Shown piece by piece: positions 26,180 to 34,794 of a stretch of 64,000 bases of DNA. This stretch comes from Streptomyces cyanogenus (GTDB lineage: Bacteria > Actinomycetota > Actinomycetes > Streptomycetales > Streptomycetaceae), in contig NZ_CP071839.1 in assembly GCF_017526105.1 (NCBI RefSeq), positions 5,471,001 through 5,535,000 on the forward strand, written 5' to 3'. Position numbers and translations under genes: made by a program. Each line of letters begins with the position of its first letter. Positions within the stretch are counted from its first letter, which is position 1. The notes below the pieces were generated by a model, which did not search any database, was not told the origin of the DNA, and was given only the letters and a program-made list of their open reading frames with translations.

Positions 26180-27238
26180 GTGGACGTGGTGACGCTCGGC
26201 GAGTCCATGGTCACCTTCCTTCCCGGCGGACCCGGCCGCCTCGCCGACGTCCCCTCCTTCCACCGGGCCATCGGCGGCGCCGAGTCCAACGTGGCCTGCG
26301 CACTGGCCGCCTTCGGACACACGGCCCGCTGGATCAGCCGGGTCGGCGCGGACGGCTTCGGCGACCACCTGGTGGAGCGGATCGCCGGGTACGGCGTCGA
26401 CGTCACCGCCGTACGCCGGGACCCCGCCCGGCCCACCGGCGTGTACTTCCGCACCGCCGGGGACCGGGGGACGGGCGCGCACGAGGTGGCGTACTACCGG
26501 GCGGGCTCGGCGGCGTCGGCGATGTCCGTGACCGACGTGGACCTCACGGCGGTACGCGCGGCACGCGTCCTCCACCTGACCGGCATCACGGCCGCCCTGT
26601 CGGACGAGTGCCGGGACCTGCTGCACACCCTGACGGCCCCCGCCCCGGGACGCCCGCCGGTCTCCTTCGACGTCAACCACCGGCCGGGACTGTGGCCGGA
26701 CGACGAGGCGGCCCGGCTCCTGCTGGATCTGGCGCGGCGCGCCGACATCGTGTTCGTCGGCGCCGACGAGGCGGAACAGGCATGGGGCGCCACGGGCGGC
26801 CCGTCGGCGATCCGCGAACTGCTGCCGGAACCGGACGTGCTGGTGGTGAAGCAGGGGGCAAAGGGGGCGACGGCGTTCGTGCGACGGACGGTGACGGCCG
26901 AGGCGGGCCGGGTGGCCGGACCCCGGGCCGCCACAGCCCCGTCCGTCTTCGAACCGGCGCTGGACGCGGCCGTCGTGGCGACCACCGGCGCCGGAGACGC
27001 CTTCGCCGCGGGCTTCCTGTCGGCGACCCTGCGCGGGCTCCCCGTCAGGGACCGGCTCCGCCACGGCCACCTCTTCGCCGCCGCCGCCCTCACCACCCCG
27101 GGAGACCTCGCCCCGCCCCCCGCCCGCGACCACGCCGACCGCCTCGCCGCCCTCGACGACGACGCATGGGGGAGACTTCGACTCGGCCCCGGCTGGACGC
27201 AGGCCGAGCAGGCCCACGAGGAGGCGAACACCCCATGA
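26180..27238 (+). CDS. PfkB-family carbohydrate kinase, 2-keto-3-deoxygluconate kinase-like
   Basis: 352 residues. It opens DVVTLGESMVTFLP with the family's substrate loop AIGGAESNVACALAAFG, keeps FDVNHRPGLWPD (KDG kinase-type) and ends with the catalytic motif TTGAGDAFAAGF holding the general-base aspartate. KDG kinases make KDPG from 2-keto-3-deoxygluconate and ATP. GTG 26180 is the first usual start, but it lacks a ribosome site. The frame is open further upstream to ATC codons just after CAGGAGCC (about 26129), so the annotated start may be late. The stop overlaps the IclR ATG (ATGA). Confidence 0.85.
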   Translation: MDVVTLGESMVTFLPGGPGRLADVPSFHRAIGGAESNVACALAAFGHTARWISRVGADGFGDHLVERIAGYGVDVTAVRRDPARPTGVYFRTAGDRGTGAHEVAYYRAGSAASAMSVTDVDLTAVRAARVLHLTGITAALSDECRDLLHTLTAPAPGRPPVSFDVNHRPGLWPDDEAARLLLDLARRADIVFVGADEAEQAWGATGGPSAIRELLPEPDVLVVKQGAKGATAFVRRTVTAEAGRVAGPRAATAPSVFEPALDAAVVATTGAGDAFAAGFLSATLRGLPVRDRLRHGHLFAAAALTTPGDLAPPPARDHADRLAALDDDAWGRLRLGPGWTQAEQAHEEANTP

Positions 27239-27999
27239 GTCAGACCGTCGACCGCGCCCTGAGCATCCTGCCGCTGCTCGCGGAGGGCCCCGCCGACCTC
27301 GGCCAGGTCGCCGACCGCCTCGGCGTGCACAAATCCACGGCCCTGCGGCTCCTGCGCACCCTGAACGAACACGGCCTGGTCTACCGCCAGTCCGACCAGC
27401 GCTACCGCCTGGGCGCCCGCCTCTTCGCCCTCGCCCAGGAGGCGATGGAGAACCTGGACATCCGCGAGATCGCCCACCCCCATCTCGTACGGCTCAACGA
27501 GCAGTGCGGACACACCGTCCACCTCGCCGTGTACGAGGAGAACGAGGTCCTCTACATCGACAAGGTCGACAGCCGGTACCCGGTCCGCATGTACTCCCGG
27601 ATCGGCAAGCCCGTGGCGATCACCGTCGCCGCCGTGGCCAAACTGCTCCTCGCCGACCTGCCGGAACCCGAGCGCCGCGCCGTGGCCGAGCGGCTCGACT
27701 ACCCCCTCTACACGCCCCGTTCCACCCCGAACGCCGACGCCTTCCTGAAGGAACTGGGCACGGTGCGCGAACAGGGCTGGGCCACCGACCTCGGCGGCCA
27801 CGAGGAGTCCATCAACTGCGTCGCCGCCCCCATCCGCGGCGCCGACGGCCGCGTGGTCGCCGCCATGTCGGTGTCCGCGCCGAACGTGGTCGTCACCGCC
27901 GAGGAACTCCTCACCCTGCTCCCGCTGGTACGCCGCACGGCGGACGCGATCAGCGGCGAGTACTCCGGAAGAACCCCAGTGAAGGACCCCACCGTATGA
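27235..27999 (+). CDS. IclR-family transcriptional regulator
   Basis: 254 residues. The N-terminal winged helix DRALSILPLLAEGPADLGQV and HKSTALRLLRTLNEHGLVYR (residues about 5-50) is followed by an IclR effector domain with RIGKPVAITVAAVAKLLLA and ESINCVAAPIRGADGRVVAAMSVSAP. It overlaps the kinase by four bases upstream and the RidA gene by four downstream (ATGA both times), so all three are translationally coupled. It probably controls this operon and the divergent deacylase operon in response to the catabolised compound. Confidence 0.92.
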   Translation: MSQTVDRALSILPLLAEGPADLGQVADRLGVHKSTALRLLRTLNEHGLVYRQSDQRYRLGARLFALAQEAMENLDIREIAHPHLVRLNEQCGHTVHLAVYEENEVLYIDKVDSRYPVRMYSRIGKPVAITVAAVAKLLLADLPEPERRAVAERLDYPLYTPRSTPNADAFLKELGTVREQGWATDLGGHEESINCVAAPIRGADGRVVAAMSVSAPNVVVTAEELLTLLPLVRRTADAISGEYSGRTPVKDPTV

Positions 28000-28406
28000 C
28001 CGACAAGATCGCCCTCACCCCGAAGACCCACACCACCCCGCCCGCGAAGTTCTCCCACGGCGTGAAGAAGGGCAACATCCTCCAGGTCGCCGGCCAGGTC
28101 GGCTTCCTGCCCGCCGAGGAGGGCAGGCCCCCCACGCCCGTCGGCCCCACCCTGCGCGAACAGACCCTCCAGACCTTGGCCAACGTCAAGGCGATCCTCG
28201 AAGAGGGCGGCGCGAGCTGGGACGACGTGATGATGATCCGCGTCTACCTCACCGACGTGGACCACTTCGCCGAGATGAACGAGATCTACAACGCCTACTT
28301 CGAGGAGCAGGGCCTCACCCAGCCGCCCGCCGCCCGCACGACGGTCTACGTCGGTCTGCCGGCCGGCCTCCTCATCGAGATCGACGCGCTCGCCGTACTG
28401 AGCTGA
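27996..28406 (+). CDS. RidA family enamine/imine deaminase
   Basis: 136 residues. The RidA/YjgF fold signatures are GQVGFLP, TLQTLANVKAILEEGGASWDDV, VYLTDVDHFAEMNEIYNAYF, and the active-site arginine in PPAARTTVYVGLPAG with the glutamate of LIEIDALA. RidA hydrolyses reactive 2-aminoacrylate-type enamines/imines released by PLP dehydratases. Its presence with a PLP D-amino-acid enzyme in the neighbouring divergent operon supports a dehydratase, not an aldolase, reaction there. ATGA overlap with IclR. Confidence 0.92.
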   Translation: MTDKIALTPKTHTTPPAKFSHGVKKGNILQVAGQVGFLPAEEGRPPTPVGPTLREQTLQTLANVKAILEEGGASWDDVMMIRVYLTDVDHFAEMNEIYNAYFEEQGLTQPPAARTTVYVGLPAGLLIEIDALAVLS

Positions 28407-28533
28407 CGTCCCCTCACCACCCGCACCCCCCCGCACCCCCCCGTACGCCCTGCCCGGCGCGGCACCCTCCGTGGCGCCGTGCCGCACTCCCCCCTGCCCG
28501 AAAGCAGCATGCATTTACGTAGAGGACCCCCTT

Positions 28534-30051
28534 ATGTCCTATCCGCTCGCCGCCCCCGCTCCCGCCGCACCACCCCACACCGGAGGCCTGCTCACTCTCG
28601 TCGACGGCACGGCCGGACTGCTCACGGTCGCCGCCGTGGGCATCGCGCTGCTCCTCTTCCTGATCATCAAGGTCAGGCTCCAGCCGTTCGTCGCCCTGCT
28701 CGGCGTCTCCATAGCCGTCGGCCTGCTGGCCGGCCTGTCGGTCACCGAACTCTTCGGCACGGTCCAGCGCTCGGACGCGGTGTCCACCATCGAGTCCGGC
28801 ATGGGCGGCATCCTCGGCCACGTCGCGATCATCATCGGCCTCGGCACCATGCTCGGCGCCGTCCTGCAGGTCAGCGGAGGCGCGGAGGTGCTGGCCACGC
28901 GTCTGCTGGCCCTGTTCGGCGAGCGCCGAGCCCCCCTCGCGATGGGTCTGACCGGCCTGATCTTCGGCATCCCGGTCTTCTTCGACGTCGGCATCTTCGT
29001 CCTGGCGCCGATCGTCTACGCCGCCGCCAGACTCCCCGAGGACTCCGACGAGCCCCGTCCCGGGGGCACGCGCACCAGCAGGTCGATCCTCCTGTACTGC
29101 CTGCCCCTGCTGGCCGGCCTGTCCATGACCCACGCCTTCCTGCCCCCGCACCCGGGCCCGGTGGCCGCCGCCGGACTGCTCCACGTCGACCTCGGCTGGG
29201 TCATCCTCATGGGTGTCGTGTGCGGCATCCCCGCCGTGCTGGCCGCCTGGGTGTTCTCCGCGTGGATCGGCCGCCGCATCTTCGTCGCCGTGCCGCAGGA
29301 CATGGTGGAGGCGGCGGCGGAGGCCAGGCAGGCCGTCCTCCGGGAACAGCGCGCCTCGGGTGCCGAGCCGAGCGAGGAGCCGGTGCCGCTGGGCACGGTC
29401 CTCGCCATCATCGGTACGCCGCTGATCCTGATCCTCGCCGCCACCTTCTCCTCGATCGCCCTCGACCCGTCCACCGGCCGCTCGGTCGTCGAGTTCTTCG
29501 GCCACCCCTTCGTCGCCCTGACGATCGCCCTCTTCCTCGCGTACTACCTGCTCGGCATCCGCCGCGGCTGGTCCCGCACGTCCCTGGAGACGGTGTCGAC
29601 GGCCTCCCTGAAGCCGATCGGCAACATCCTGCTGGTCGTCGGCGCGGGCGGCGTCTTCGGCGCGGTGCTCAAGGCCAGCGGGGTCGCCCAGGCGCTGTCG
29701 GACACCTTCCACGACGTGGGCCTGCCGGTGATCGTCCTGTCGTACCTGATCGCGCTCGTCCTGCGGGTCGCCCAGGGCTCGGCGACGGTCGCGATCGTCA
29801 CGACGGCGGGCATCGTGGCGCCGCTGCTGTCCGAGGGCCACCATTCCCAGGCCTTCGTCGCCCTCGTCATCATGGCCGTCTCCGCCGGCTCCATCTTCGC
29901 CTCGCACGTCAACGACGGCGGGTTCTGGATGGTGGCCAAGTACTTCGGCATCAGCGAGCGGGACACGCTGCGGACCTGGACGGTCCTGGAATCGGTGCTG
30001 TCACTGGCGGGGTTCGCGGTGGCGGCGGTGGTCAGCGTGTTCGTGAGCTGA
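28534..30051 (+). CDS. GntP-family gluconate/sugar-acid:H+ symporter
   Basis: 505 residues with about 12-14 membrane helices. Family motifs include GILGHVAIIIGLGTMLGAVLQ, the helical pair GLTGLIFGIPVFFDVGIFVLAPI, AFLPPHPGP and QGSATVAIVTTAGI. Members import gluconate, related aldonates, and in some cases D-serine. ATG 28534 is preceded by GTAGAGGACCCCC. It lies 127 bases after ridA in the same direction and is the likely uptake system of the cluster. Substrate range (aldonate versus D-amino acid) is the open question that would define the pathway. Confidence 0.92.
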   Translation: MSYPLAAPAPAAPPHTGGLLTLVDGTAGLLTVAAVGIALLLFLIIKVRLQPFVALLGVSIAVGLLAGLSVTELFGTVQRSDAVSTIESGMGGILGHVAIIIGLGTMLGAVLQVSGGAEVLATRLLALFGERRAPLAMGLTGLIFGIPVFFDVGIFVLAPIVYAAARLPEDSDEPRPGGTRTSRSILLYCLPLLAGLSMTHAFLPPHPGPVAAAGLLHVDLGWVILMGVVCGIPAVLAAWVFSAWIGRRIFVAVPQDMVEAAAEARQAVLREQRASGAEPSEEPVPLGTVLAIIGTPLILILAATFSSIALDPSTGRSVVEFFGHPFVALTIALFLAYYLLGIRRGWSRTSLETVSTASLKPIGNILLVVGAGGVFGAVLKASGVAQALSDTFHDVGLPVIVLSYLIALVLRVAQGSATVAIVTTAGIVAPLLSEGHHSQAFVALVIMAVSAGSIFASHVNDGGFWMVAKYFGISERDTLRTWTVLESVLSLAGFAVAAVVSVFVS

Positions 30052-30088
30052 CTGGTTCCGGCACAGGGAAGTCGTCCATACTGCCGCC

Positions 30089-30709
30089 GTGGAGCAGCGC
30101 ATAGGATCGAGCAGCAAGCCGACCGAGGCCGCGGAGCCGTCGAAGGCCGGGCCGTCGAAGGCCGGGCCGTTGAAGGCCGAGCCTGTGATGGGCGCCGGTT
30201 TCGACCCGGCCTTCGTCCCGGGGATCACGGGTCCGGCGCCGACGGACAAGGTGACGAAGTCGCCGGAGCCGAAGGGTCCGGAGGAGCCGTCTCCCCAACG
30301 GGCGTCCTCCGAACCGGTGTCACCCGAACCGGTGGCCTCCGAACCGGTGGCCTCCGAGTCGGTGACCTCCGGGTCGGCGTCCCCTGAACCGGTGGACGCC
30401 GATGAGGCGGACGGCGAGGACAGGGCCGACGGCCCGGTCTTCGAGGCGTCCGACCGCCGGGCGAGGATAGTGGCCGACCGCAAGGGCGTCCGCCTCAGCC
30501 TGGACGAGGAGGCCTGCGAGTTCCGCTGGGACGAGATCGCCGCGGTGGAGACGGAGTCGCCCCGCTTCGGCAAGCGCTACACGATCACCGTGCACACCCC
30601 TGACCGCCGCTGGTACCCGATCGAGATCGAGGCGGCGGCCAGGGCGCGCTTCAAGGAGTGGGACGAGCAGCTCGACGCGGTGCTCGACGCCTACTTCGAG
30701 GAGGCCTAG
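30089..30709 (+). CDS. Hypothetical protein with degenerate acidic repeats and a conserved C-terminal domain
   Basis: 206 residues, GTG start. The first 115 are low complexity with repeated SEPVA/PSKAG units. The last 85 form a compact domain (IVADRKGVRLSLDEEACEF, WDEIAAVE, ITVHTPDRRWYP) that looks like a small PH-like beta fold with a C-terminal helix. It ends 4 bases before the convergent carboxypeptidase. Only the C-terminal part looks under selection; the repeats suggest a flexible tether. Function unknown. Confidence 0.68.
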   Translation: MEQRIGSSSKPTEAAEPSKAGPSKAGPLKAEPVMGAGFDPAFVPGITGPAPTDKVTKSPEPKGPEEPSPQRASSEPVSPEPVASEPVASESVTSGSASPEPVDADEADGEDRADGPVFEASDRRARIVADRKGVRLSLDEEACEFRWDEIAAVETESPRFGKRYTITVHTPDRRWYPIEIEAAARARFKEWDEQLDAVLDAYFEEA

Positions 30710-30712
30710 CCG

Positions 30713-32059
30713 CTAACTGCAGTACTGGGCGGCCTTGCCGATCGACCGGTACATGCAGTCGGCGTTCTCCAGCAGCTGCAACACAGCGTCCTTGTTACGG
30801 GAGGTCTCCCGCTCGATGACTTCGTCGGGCGGGTAGAACCCACCGTCCCAACTGGACGTCGGGTACATCTCGAAGGTGTAGTCGAAGATCTTGTGTACGC
30901 CCCAGAGATAGTCGTCGATGGACCCGTCGGTGATGTACAGGTCGCTGGCCTGCTCCGCCGTGTACCCGTTGCTGGCGGCCATCTTCTGGCCCACGGCCTT
31001 GAAGGCGGCGGCGTCGTCCGCGGTCATCCCGGTGGCGGTGTCGGAGTAGGTGTACCCGAACGGCCACAGCACCAGCTCGCTGTAGGTGTGGAAGTCGATC
31101 CCGGCCTTGATCTGCTGCTTGCCTCCGACGACCCGGCTGCGCACGAAGTCGGAGACGACCTTCACCTCGGGCGCGGACTCGGCGGCGGACCCACGGTAGG
31201 TCTCGGAGGACGTCGACCCCGACGACCCGCCGCAGCAGCCCCACTTGTAGTTCCAGTTCCGGTTGAGATCCGTACCGACGTACGAAGAGCCGGAGTTGGG
31301 CTGCCGGTTCTTCCGCCAGGACCGGTACGAACCGCTGGCGATGTCGTACTCCCCGCCGTCCGGGTTCAGATCGGGCACGATCCAGATCTCGCGGCTGTTG
31401 ACGAGGTTGGTGATCCGCGAGTCGGACCCGTATCCCGCGCCGAGTTCGCGCAGCAGATACAGCGCCATCTCCACGGTCAGGTGCTCCCGCGCGTGCTGGT
31501 GGGCGGTGAACAGCACCTCGGGCTCGTTCTCGTCCGTCCCGACGTTGTCACTGACCTTGATCGCGACGATGTCCCGGCCCTGGTACGACTTACCGATCAC
31601 CCGCTTGCTCATGATGCCCGGGTAGGCGGCGAGCCGCTGGTCGATCTCGGCGTTCGTCTCGGCGTAGTTGTGGTACTTCGAGTCGGCGCTGGGGAAGTCG
31701 TAGAGCCGCGCTCCGCCTCGCTGCGGCACGTCCCCCAACGGCTGTACGTCGTACCCCATCCGGCGCAGCCTGCTGATCTGCTCGGCCCGCCCGGAGACGA
31801 CGACACTCTCCTCGTCGGCCTCGTCGACGGTGACGCCGGCCGCCTGAATGGCCGTACGCGTCACGCGGGTCGTGCTCTGCTGGATCTCGTACTGCCGGAT
31901 GTCGTCATCGCCGGGTACGACCTTCCGGACGCCGTCGGCACTGGCGGACTGGCCTGCGGTGGCCGAGACGGGGGCGGCGAGGGCGAGGGCCAGCAGCGCG
32001 CCGAGAGCGGCGGTACGTCTGCCGCCGCGCGCGCCGGAGCCGCGGATGCGAAGTCGCAT
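30713..32059 (-). CDS. Secreted M14-family zinc carboxypeptidase
   Basis: 448 residues from ATG 32059, which follows AAGGAGAG. A twin-basic signal peptide (GGRRTAALGALLALALAAPVSA) is followed by a propeptide and the catalytic domain. Zinc ligands are His189 and Glu192 in HAREH plus the histidine of GIDFHTYSE; the catalytic glutamate is in YTFEMYP. DLNRNWNYKWG contains the substrate Asn-Arg pair. Extracellular release of C-terminal amino acids, carboxypeptidase T/A-like. Four cysteines may form disulfides. It is convergent with the hypothetical gene at 30089. Confidence 0.93.
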   Translation of the reverse strand: MRLRIRGSGARGGRRTAALGALLALALAAPVSATAGQSASADGVRKVVPGDDDIRQYEIQQSTTRVTRTAIQAAGVTVDEADEESVVVSGRAEQISRLRRMGYDVQPLGDVPQRGGARLYDFPSADSKYHNYAETNAEIDQRLAAYPGIMSKRVIGKSYQGRDIVAIKVSDNVGTDENEPEVLFTAHQHAREHLTVEMALYLLRELGAGYGSDSRITNLVNSREIWIVPDLNPDGGEYDIASGSYRSWRKNRQPNSGSSYVGTDLNRNWNYKWGCCGGSSGSTSSETYRGSAAESAPEVKVVSDFVRSRVVGGKQQIKAGIDFHTYSELVLWPFGYTYSDTATGMTADDAAAFKAVGQKMAASNGYTAEQASDLYITDGSIDDYLWGVHKIFDYTFEMYPTSSWDGGFYPPDEVIERETSRNKDAVLQLLENADCMYRSIGKAAQYCS

Positions 32060-32248
32060 GAACTCTCCTTGTGGGGTGGAGGTGGGGTGTTCGCGTGCGA
32101 CGTACGAGTGCGCTCCCACGGGGGCCTTGGGTGGGGCTTCCTGCGGAACCGCTGTGCGGGTTGGCGCTCATGGTGAGCGCTTGACGTGGCCGGGTCAACC
32201 CTGGACGCCGGGAACGACCGGAAACGGCGCGACGGGCCGACGGGTCCC

Positions 32249-32446
32249 TCAGTCGGCGGAGTGCCGCGCCTTCAGGGCTTCGATGAAGGGGGTGAAGGCA
32301 CGGGCCGGGAAGGTGAGGGTGGCTCGGGTGGGGGCTTTGGAGTCGCGGATGGATATGTGGGTGTCCATGTCGGCGACTTCGACGCAGTCGTTGCCCTCAC
32401 CTCCACCGGAGAAGGACGACTTCTTCCACGAGGTGTGGGTGGTCAC
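32249..32446 (-). CDS. DUF397 protein, partner of the upstream XRE regulator
   Basis: 65 residues with the full DUF397 pattern: SWKKSSFSGGGEGNDCVEVA, then IRDSKAPTRATLTFPARAF and a final helix. DUF397 proteins are encoded next to WhiJ-like regulators in dozens of Streptomyces loci and are thought to bind or antagonise them. The gene starts 6 bases after the regulator stop. Confidence 0.92.
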   Translation of the reverse strand: MTTHTSWKKSSFSGGGEGNDCVEVADMDTHISIRDSKAPTRATLTFPARAFTPFIEALKARHSAD

Positions 32447-32452
32447 CGGTCC

Positions 32453-33304
32453 TCACAGCTCCTTCGCCAACTGGTGGATGAGGTCGCGCGACCGCTCAGG
32501 GGACAGCGCCTGCCCCCTCACCTTACGGAACAGCCTGCGGAAGTGCTCCAGCTGTGCTTCCGAGTCGATGAACGCCGTGCCGTGCGGGGCGTCGCGCACG
32601 ACGGTGTCCAGCCTGGGAACCGGTCCACCCAGGTGCACCATGGTGCTTCCGGCGCCCGCGAAGTCGTCCAGCGCGAAGGGGATGACCCGCACGGTGACGT
32701 GGTCCGCCTCCGACACCTCCAGGATGCGACTGAGCTGAGCCCGGGAAGCGGCGCGCCCGGCCACCCGGATGCGGAGTGCGGCCTCGTGGATCACCGTCTC
32801 GTACGGGATGGGGTCGGGCCCGTCGATGACGACCCTCCGCTTCATCCGGTGCTCCACCCGAAGGGCCACCTCGCTCTCGGGGAACTCCGGGTTCATGTAG
32901 GCGAAGAGAGCCTGGGCGTAGTCCTCCGTCTGGAGGAGCCCTGGCACGTGGATGACCGCCACGTCCTTGCGGAACCGCGCGTGATGGTCCAGCTCGGCCA
33001 GGTCCTGGTAGGCGGCGGGGAGGGTACCCCGGTACTCCTCCCACCAGCCGCGGGTCCGGTCCGTCGTCATGGCCACCAGCGCGTCGATCAAGGCCTGGTC
33101 GGTACAGGCGTAGTTGGCGGCGAGCCGACGTACTCGCTCCTCGCTCACCCCGGCGATGCCGGACTCGATCTGACTCATCTGAACGGAGTTCGTCCCGAGC
33201 AGGGCCGCTGCCTCCGTTGCCTTCAGCCCCGCGGCTTCGCGAAGTCTCCGCAGTTCCGCGCCCAGTCGAACCTGGCGTGCTGTGGGGTTCCGTCGTGCTG
33301 GCAC
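32453..33304 (-). CDS. WhiJ/AbaA-type helix-turn-helix regulator (XRE HTH + DUF5753)
   Basis: 283 residues from GTG 33304, preceded by GAGGAGAG; a TTG six codons earlier overlaps that ribosome site. The HTH lies at about residues 12-60 (LGAELRRLREAAGLKATEAA, SQIESG). The C-terminal DUF5753 region has GLLQTEDYAQALF, RMKRRVVI, IHEAALRIRVAG and a long helical end. Relatives include WhiJ, a developmental regulator in S. coelicolor. It forms an operon with DUF397, and the divergent anti-sigma-like ATPase gene completes the usual trio. Confidence 0.92.
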   Translation of the reverse strand: MPARRNPTARQVRLGAELRRLREAAGLKATEAAALLGTNSVQMSQIESGIAGVSEERVRRLAANYACTDQALIDALVAMTTDRTRGWWEEYRGTLPAAYQDLAELDHHARFRKDVAVIHVPGLLQTEDYAQALFAYMNPEFPESEVALRVEHRMKRRVVIDGPDPIPYETVIHEAALRIRVAGRAASRAQLSRILEVSEADHVTVRVIPFALDDFAGAGSTMVHLGGPVPRLDTVVRDAPHGTAFIDSEAQLEHFRRLFRKVRGQALSPERSRDLIHQLAKEL

Positions 33305-33446
33305 GGCGACCTCTCTCCTCAACGACCGTGGCGAGGCGACTCGTTCGAGGGCAAGGTTACGCGACCGGCTTGCTGCGAATGAAATTTATGTCCTACCGTC
33401 AGTGACGTCTCGCACACGTAGCGGAAGCGCGCTGCGTCGTCCCGCC

Positions 33447-33905
33447 ATGACGGCTGCGGCAATGCCACCGCGCGCGGAAACCTCACTCACCGACTGGAGC
33501 TGCCGAGCCATGCCCGAAAGCGAACCCGGGGACTACACCCTCTACATCCCCAACGACCCGAGAGCCGTGACCGTCTGCCGCCGCACCCTGCGCGCGATCC
33601 TGACGATGCACGGGCTGGCGGGACTGGTGGAGACGGCGGAACTCCTCGCGACCGAGCTGGTGTCGAACGCCGTGCGGCACACCAAGGGGCCGGCGGCGTT
33701 GCGGGTGCGGCGCTCCCCGGAGGGCGTGGTGTGGATCGGGGCGTGGGACACGGACCCCGCGCCACCGGAGCCGCCGGTGCCATTGGGGCGGGTGCTGGAG
33801 TCGAAGGAGGGGAGGGGGCTGGGGCTGGTGACTGCGAACTTGCGGCGGCGTAGCTCGTTGATCACCTGGATGGAAAGGAGAGCTGATGGTCGGCTCGTCG
33901 CATGA
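33447..33905 (+). CDS. Anti-sigma-factor-like ATP-binding protein (HATPase_c_2)
   Basis: 152 residues from ATG 33447; ATG 33510 (PESEPGDYTLYIP), with GGAG 12 bases before it, is an alternative. Bergerat-fold motifs: N-box ATELVSNAVRHT, a D-containing G1 region GAWDTDP and G2 GRGLGLV. Such proteins resemble RsbW/SpoIIAB but lack an adjacent sigma gene. It is divergent from the WhiJ-like regulator, as in many AbaA-type loci. The end overlaps the next gene by 20 bases. Confidence 0.82.
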   Translation: MTAAAMPPRAETSLTDWSCRAMPESEPGDYTLYIPNDPRAVTVCRRTLRAILTMHGLAGLVETAELLATELVSNAVRHTKGPAALRVRRSPEGVVWIGAWDTDPAPPEPPVPLGRVLESKEGRGLGLVTANLRRRSSLITWMERRADGRLVA

Positions 33906-34794
33906 GGCGCTGCACCGGATCTTCCAGAAGGATCCGACGCTGCTGACGAAGGCGTTACAGAAGGTGCTGCACGTTCCGTTCCCCGAGCCCAGGGAGATCG
34001 CCGCGCTGAACGTGGATCTCACCGAGATCGAACCGGTCGAGCGCCGTGTGGACACGTTGCTGCGGGCGGAGACGGACGAGGGCACCTACCTGCTCGTGGT
34101 CGAGTCGCAGGGGAAGGTGGACGACCGGAAGCGGGGCAGTTGGCCGTACTACCTGTCGTACCTGTACGAGAAGTACCGGTGCGAGCCGGTGCTCATCGTC
34201 ATCACGCAGAGCAGTGCTACGGCGAGGTGGGCCTCGCGTCCGATCCGGCTCGGTTTCCCGGGGTGGGACTCGCTGACGGTGCGTCCGCTGGTGCTGGGGC
34301 CGGACAACGTGCCGGTGATCGCGGATGAGCGGCAGGCCGAGCGGGACGTCCCTCTTGCGGTGCTGTCGGCGATGACACACGGGCGTGGTCCGCAGGCTCC
34401 GGCCATACTGGAATCCCTGGCATCCGCCCTGCGGACCATCGACCCCGACAGTGCCGCGGTCTTCGTGCAGTTCGTCGACTCGTGCCTGGCCGACCCCCAG
34501 GCGAAGCAGATGTGGAGGGAATTGATGACGGCGATCCAGTACTTCTGGCGACACCCGCTGGCCGAGCAGGTACGGGAAGAGGGACGGGAGCAGGGCTTGG
34601 AGCAGGGCCTGGAGCAGGGCCGCGTCCAGGACCGCCAGGAAATGACCCTCCGCATCCTGGAATGGCGCGGCATCCCGGTGTCCGACGCCGTCCGGAAGCG
34701 GGTGCTGGCCTGCGCGGACCTCGGCCAACTGGAGGTCTGGGCCCAGCGCGCCGTCCACGCGGCCGAGGCGACGGAGTTGTTCACCGAGGAGTGA
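33886..34794 (+). CDS. Rpn-like PD-(D/E)XK nuclease-fold protein
   Basis: 302 residues. The N-terminal half has a PD-(D/E)XK-like core: RRVDTLLRAETD, then YLLVVESQGK (the ExQ/K catalytic strand), then RGSWPYYLSYLYEKY. The C-terminal half is helical and carries the repetitive REQGLEQGLEQGR linker seen in Rpn/transposase-31 and related proteins. ATG 33886 lies inside the end of the ATPase gene, so the two are coupled. A nuclease activity in recombination or mobile-element control is possible but unproven for this actinobacterial subgroup. Confidence 0.72.
   Translation: MVGSSHEALHRIFQKDPTLLTKALQKVLHVPFPEPREIAALNVDLTEIEPVERRVDTLLRAETDEGTYLLVVESQGKVDDRKRGSWPYYLSYLYEKYRCEPVLIVITQSSATARWASRPIRLGFPGWDSLTVRPLVLGPDNVPVIADERQAERDVPLAVLSAMTHGRGPQAPAILESLASALRTIDPDSAAVFVQFVDSCLADPQAKQMWRELMTAIQYFWRHPLAEQVREEGREQGLEQGLEQGRVQDRQEMTLRILEWRGIPVSDAVRKRVLACADLGQLEVWAQRAVHAAEATELFTEE

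Noticed and set aside
24328..27234. Long plus-strand extension upstream of IclR
   Set aside because: It runs antisense through the deacylase and PLP genes and out of frame through the kinase; only the part from 27235 is IclR.
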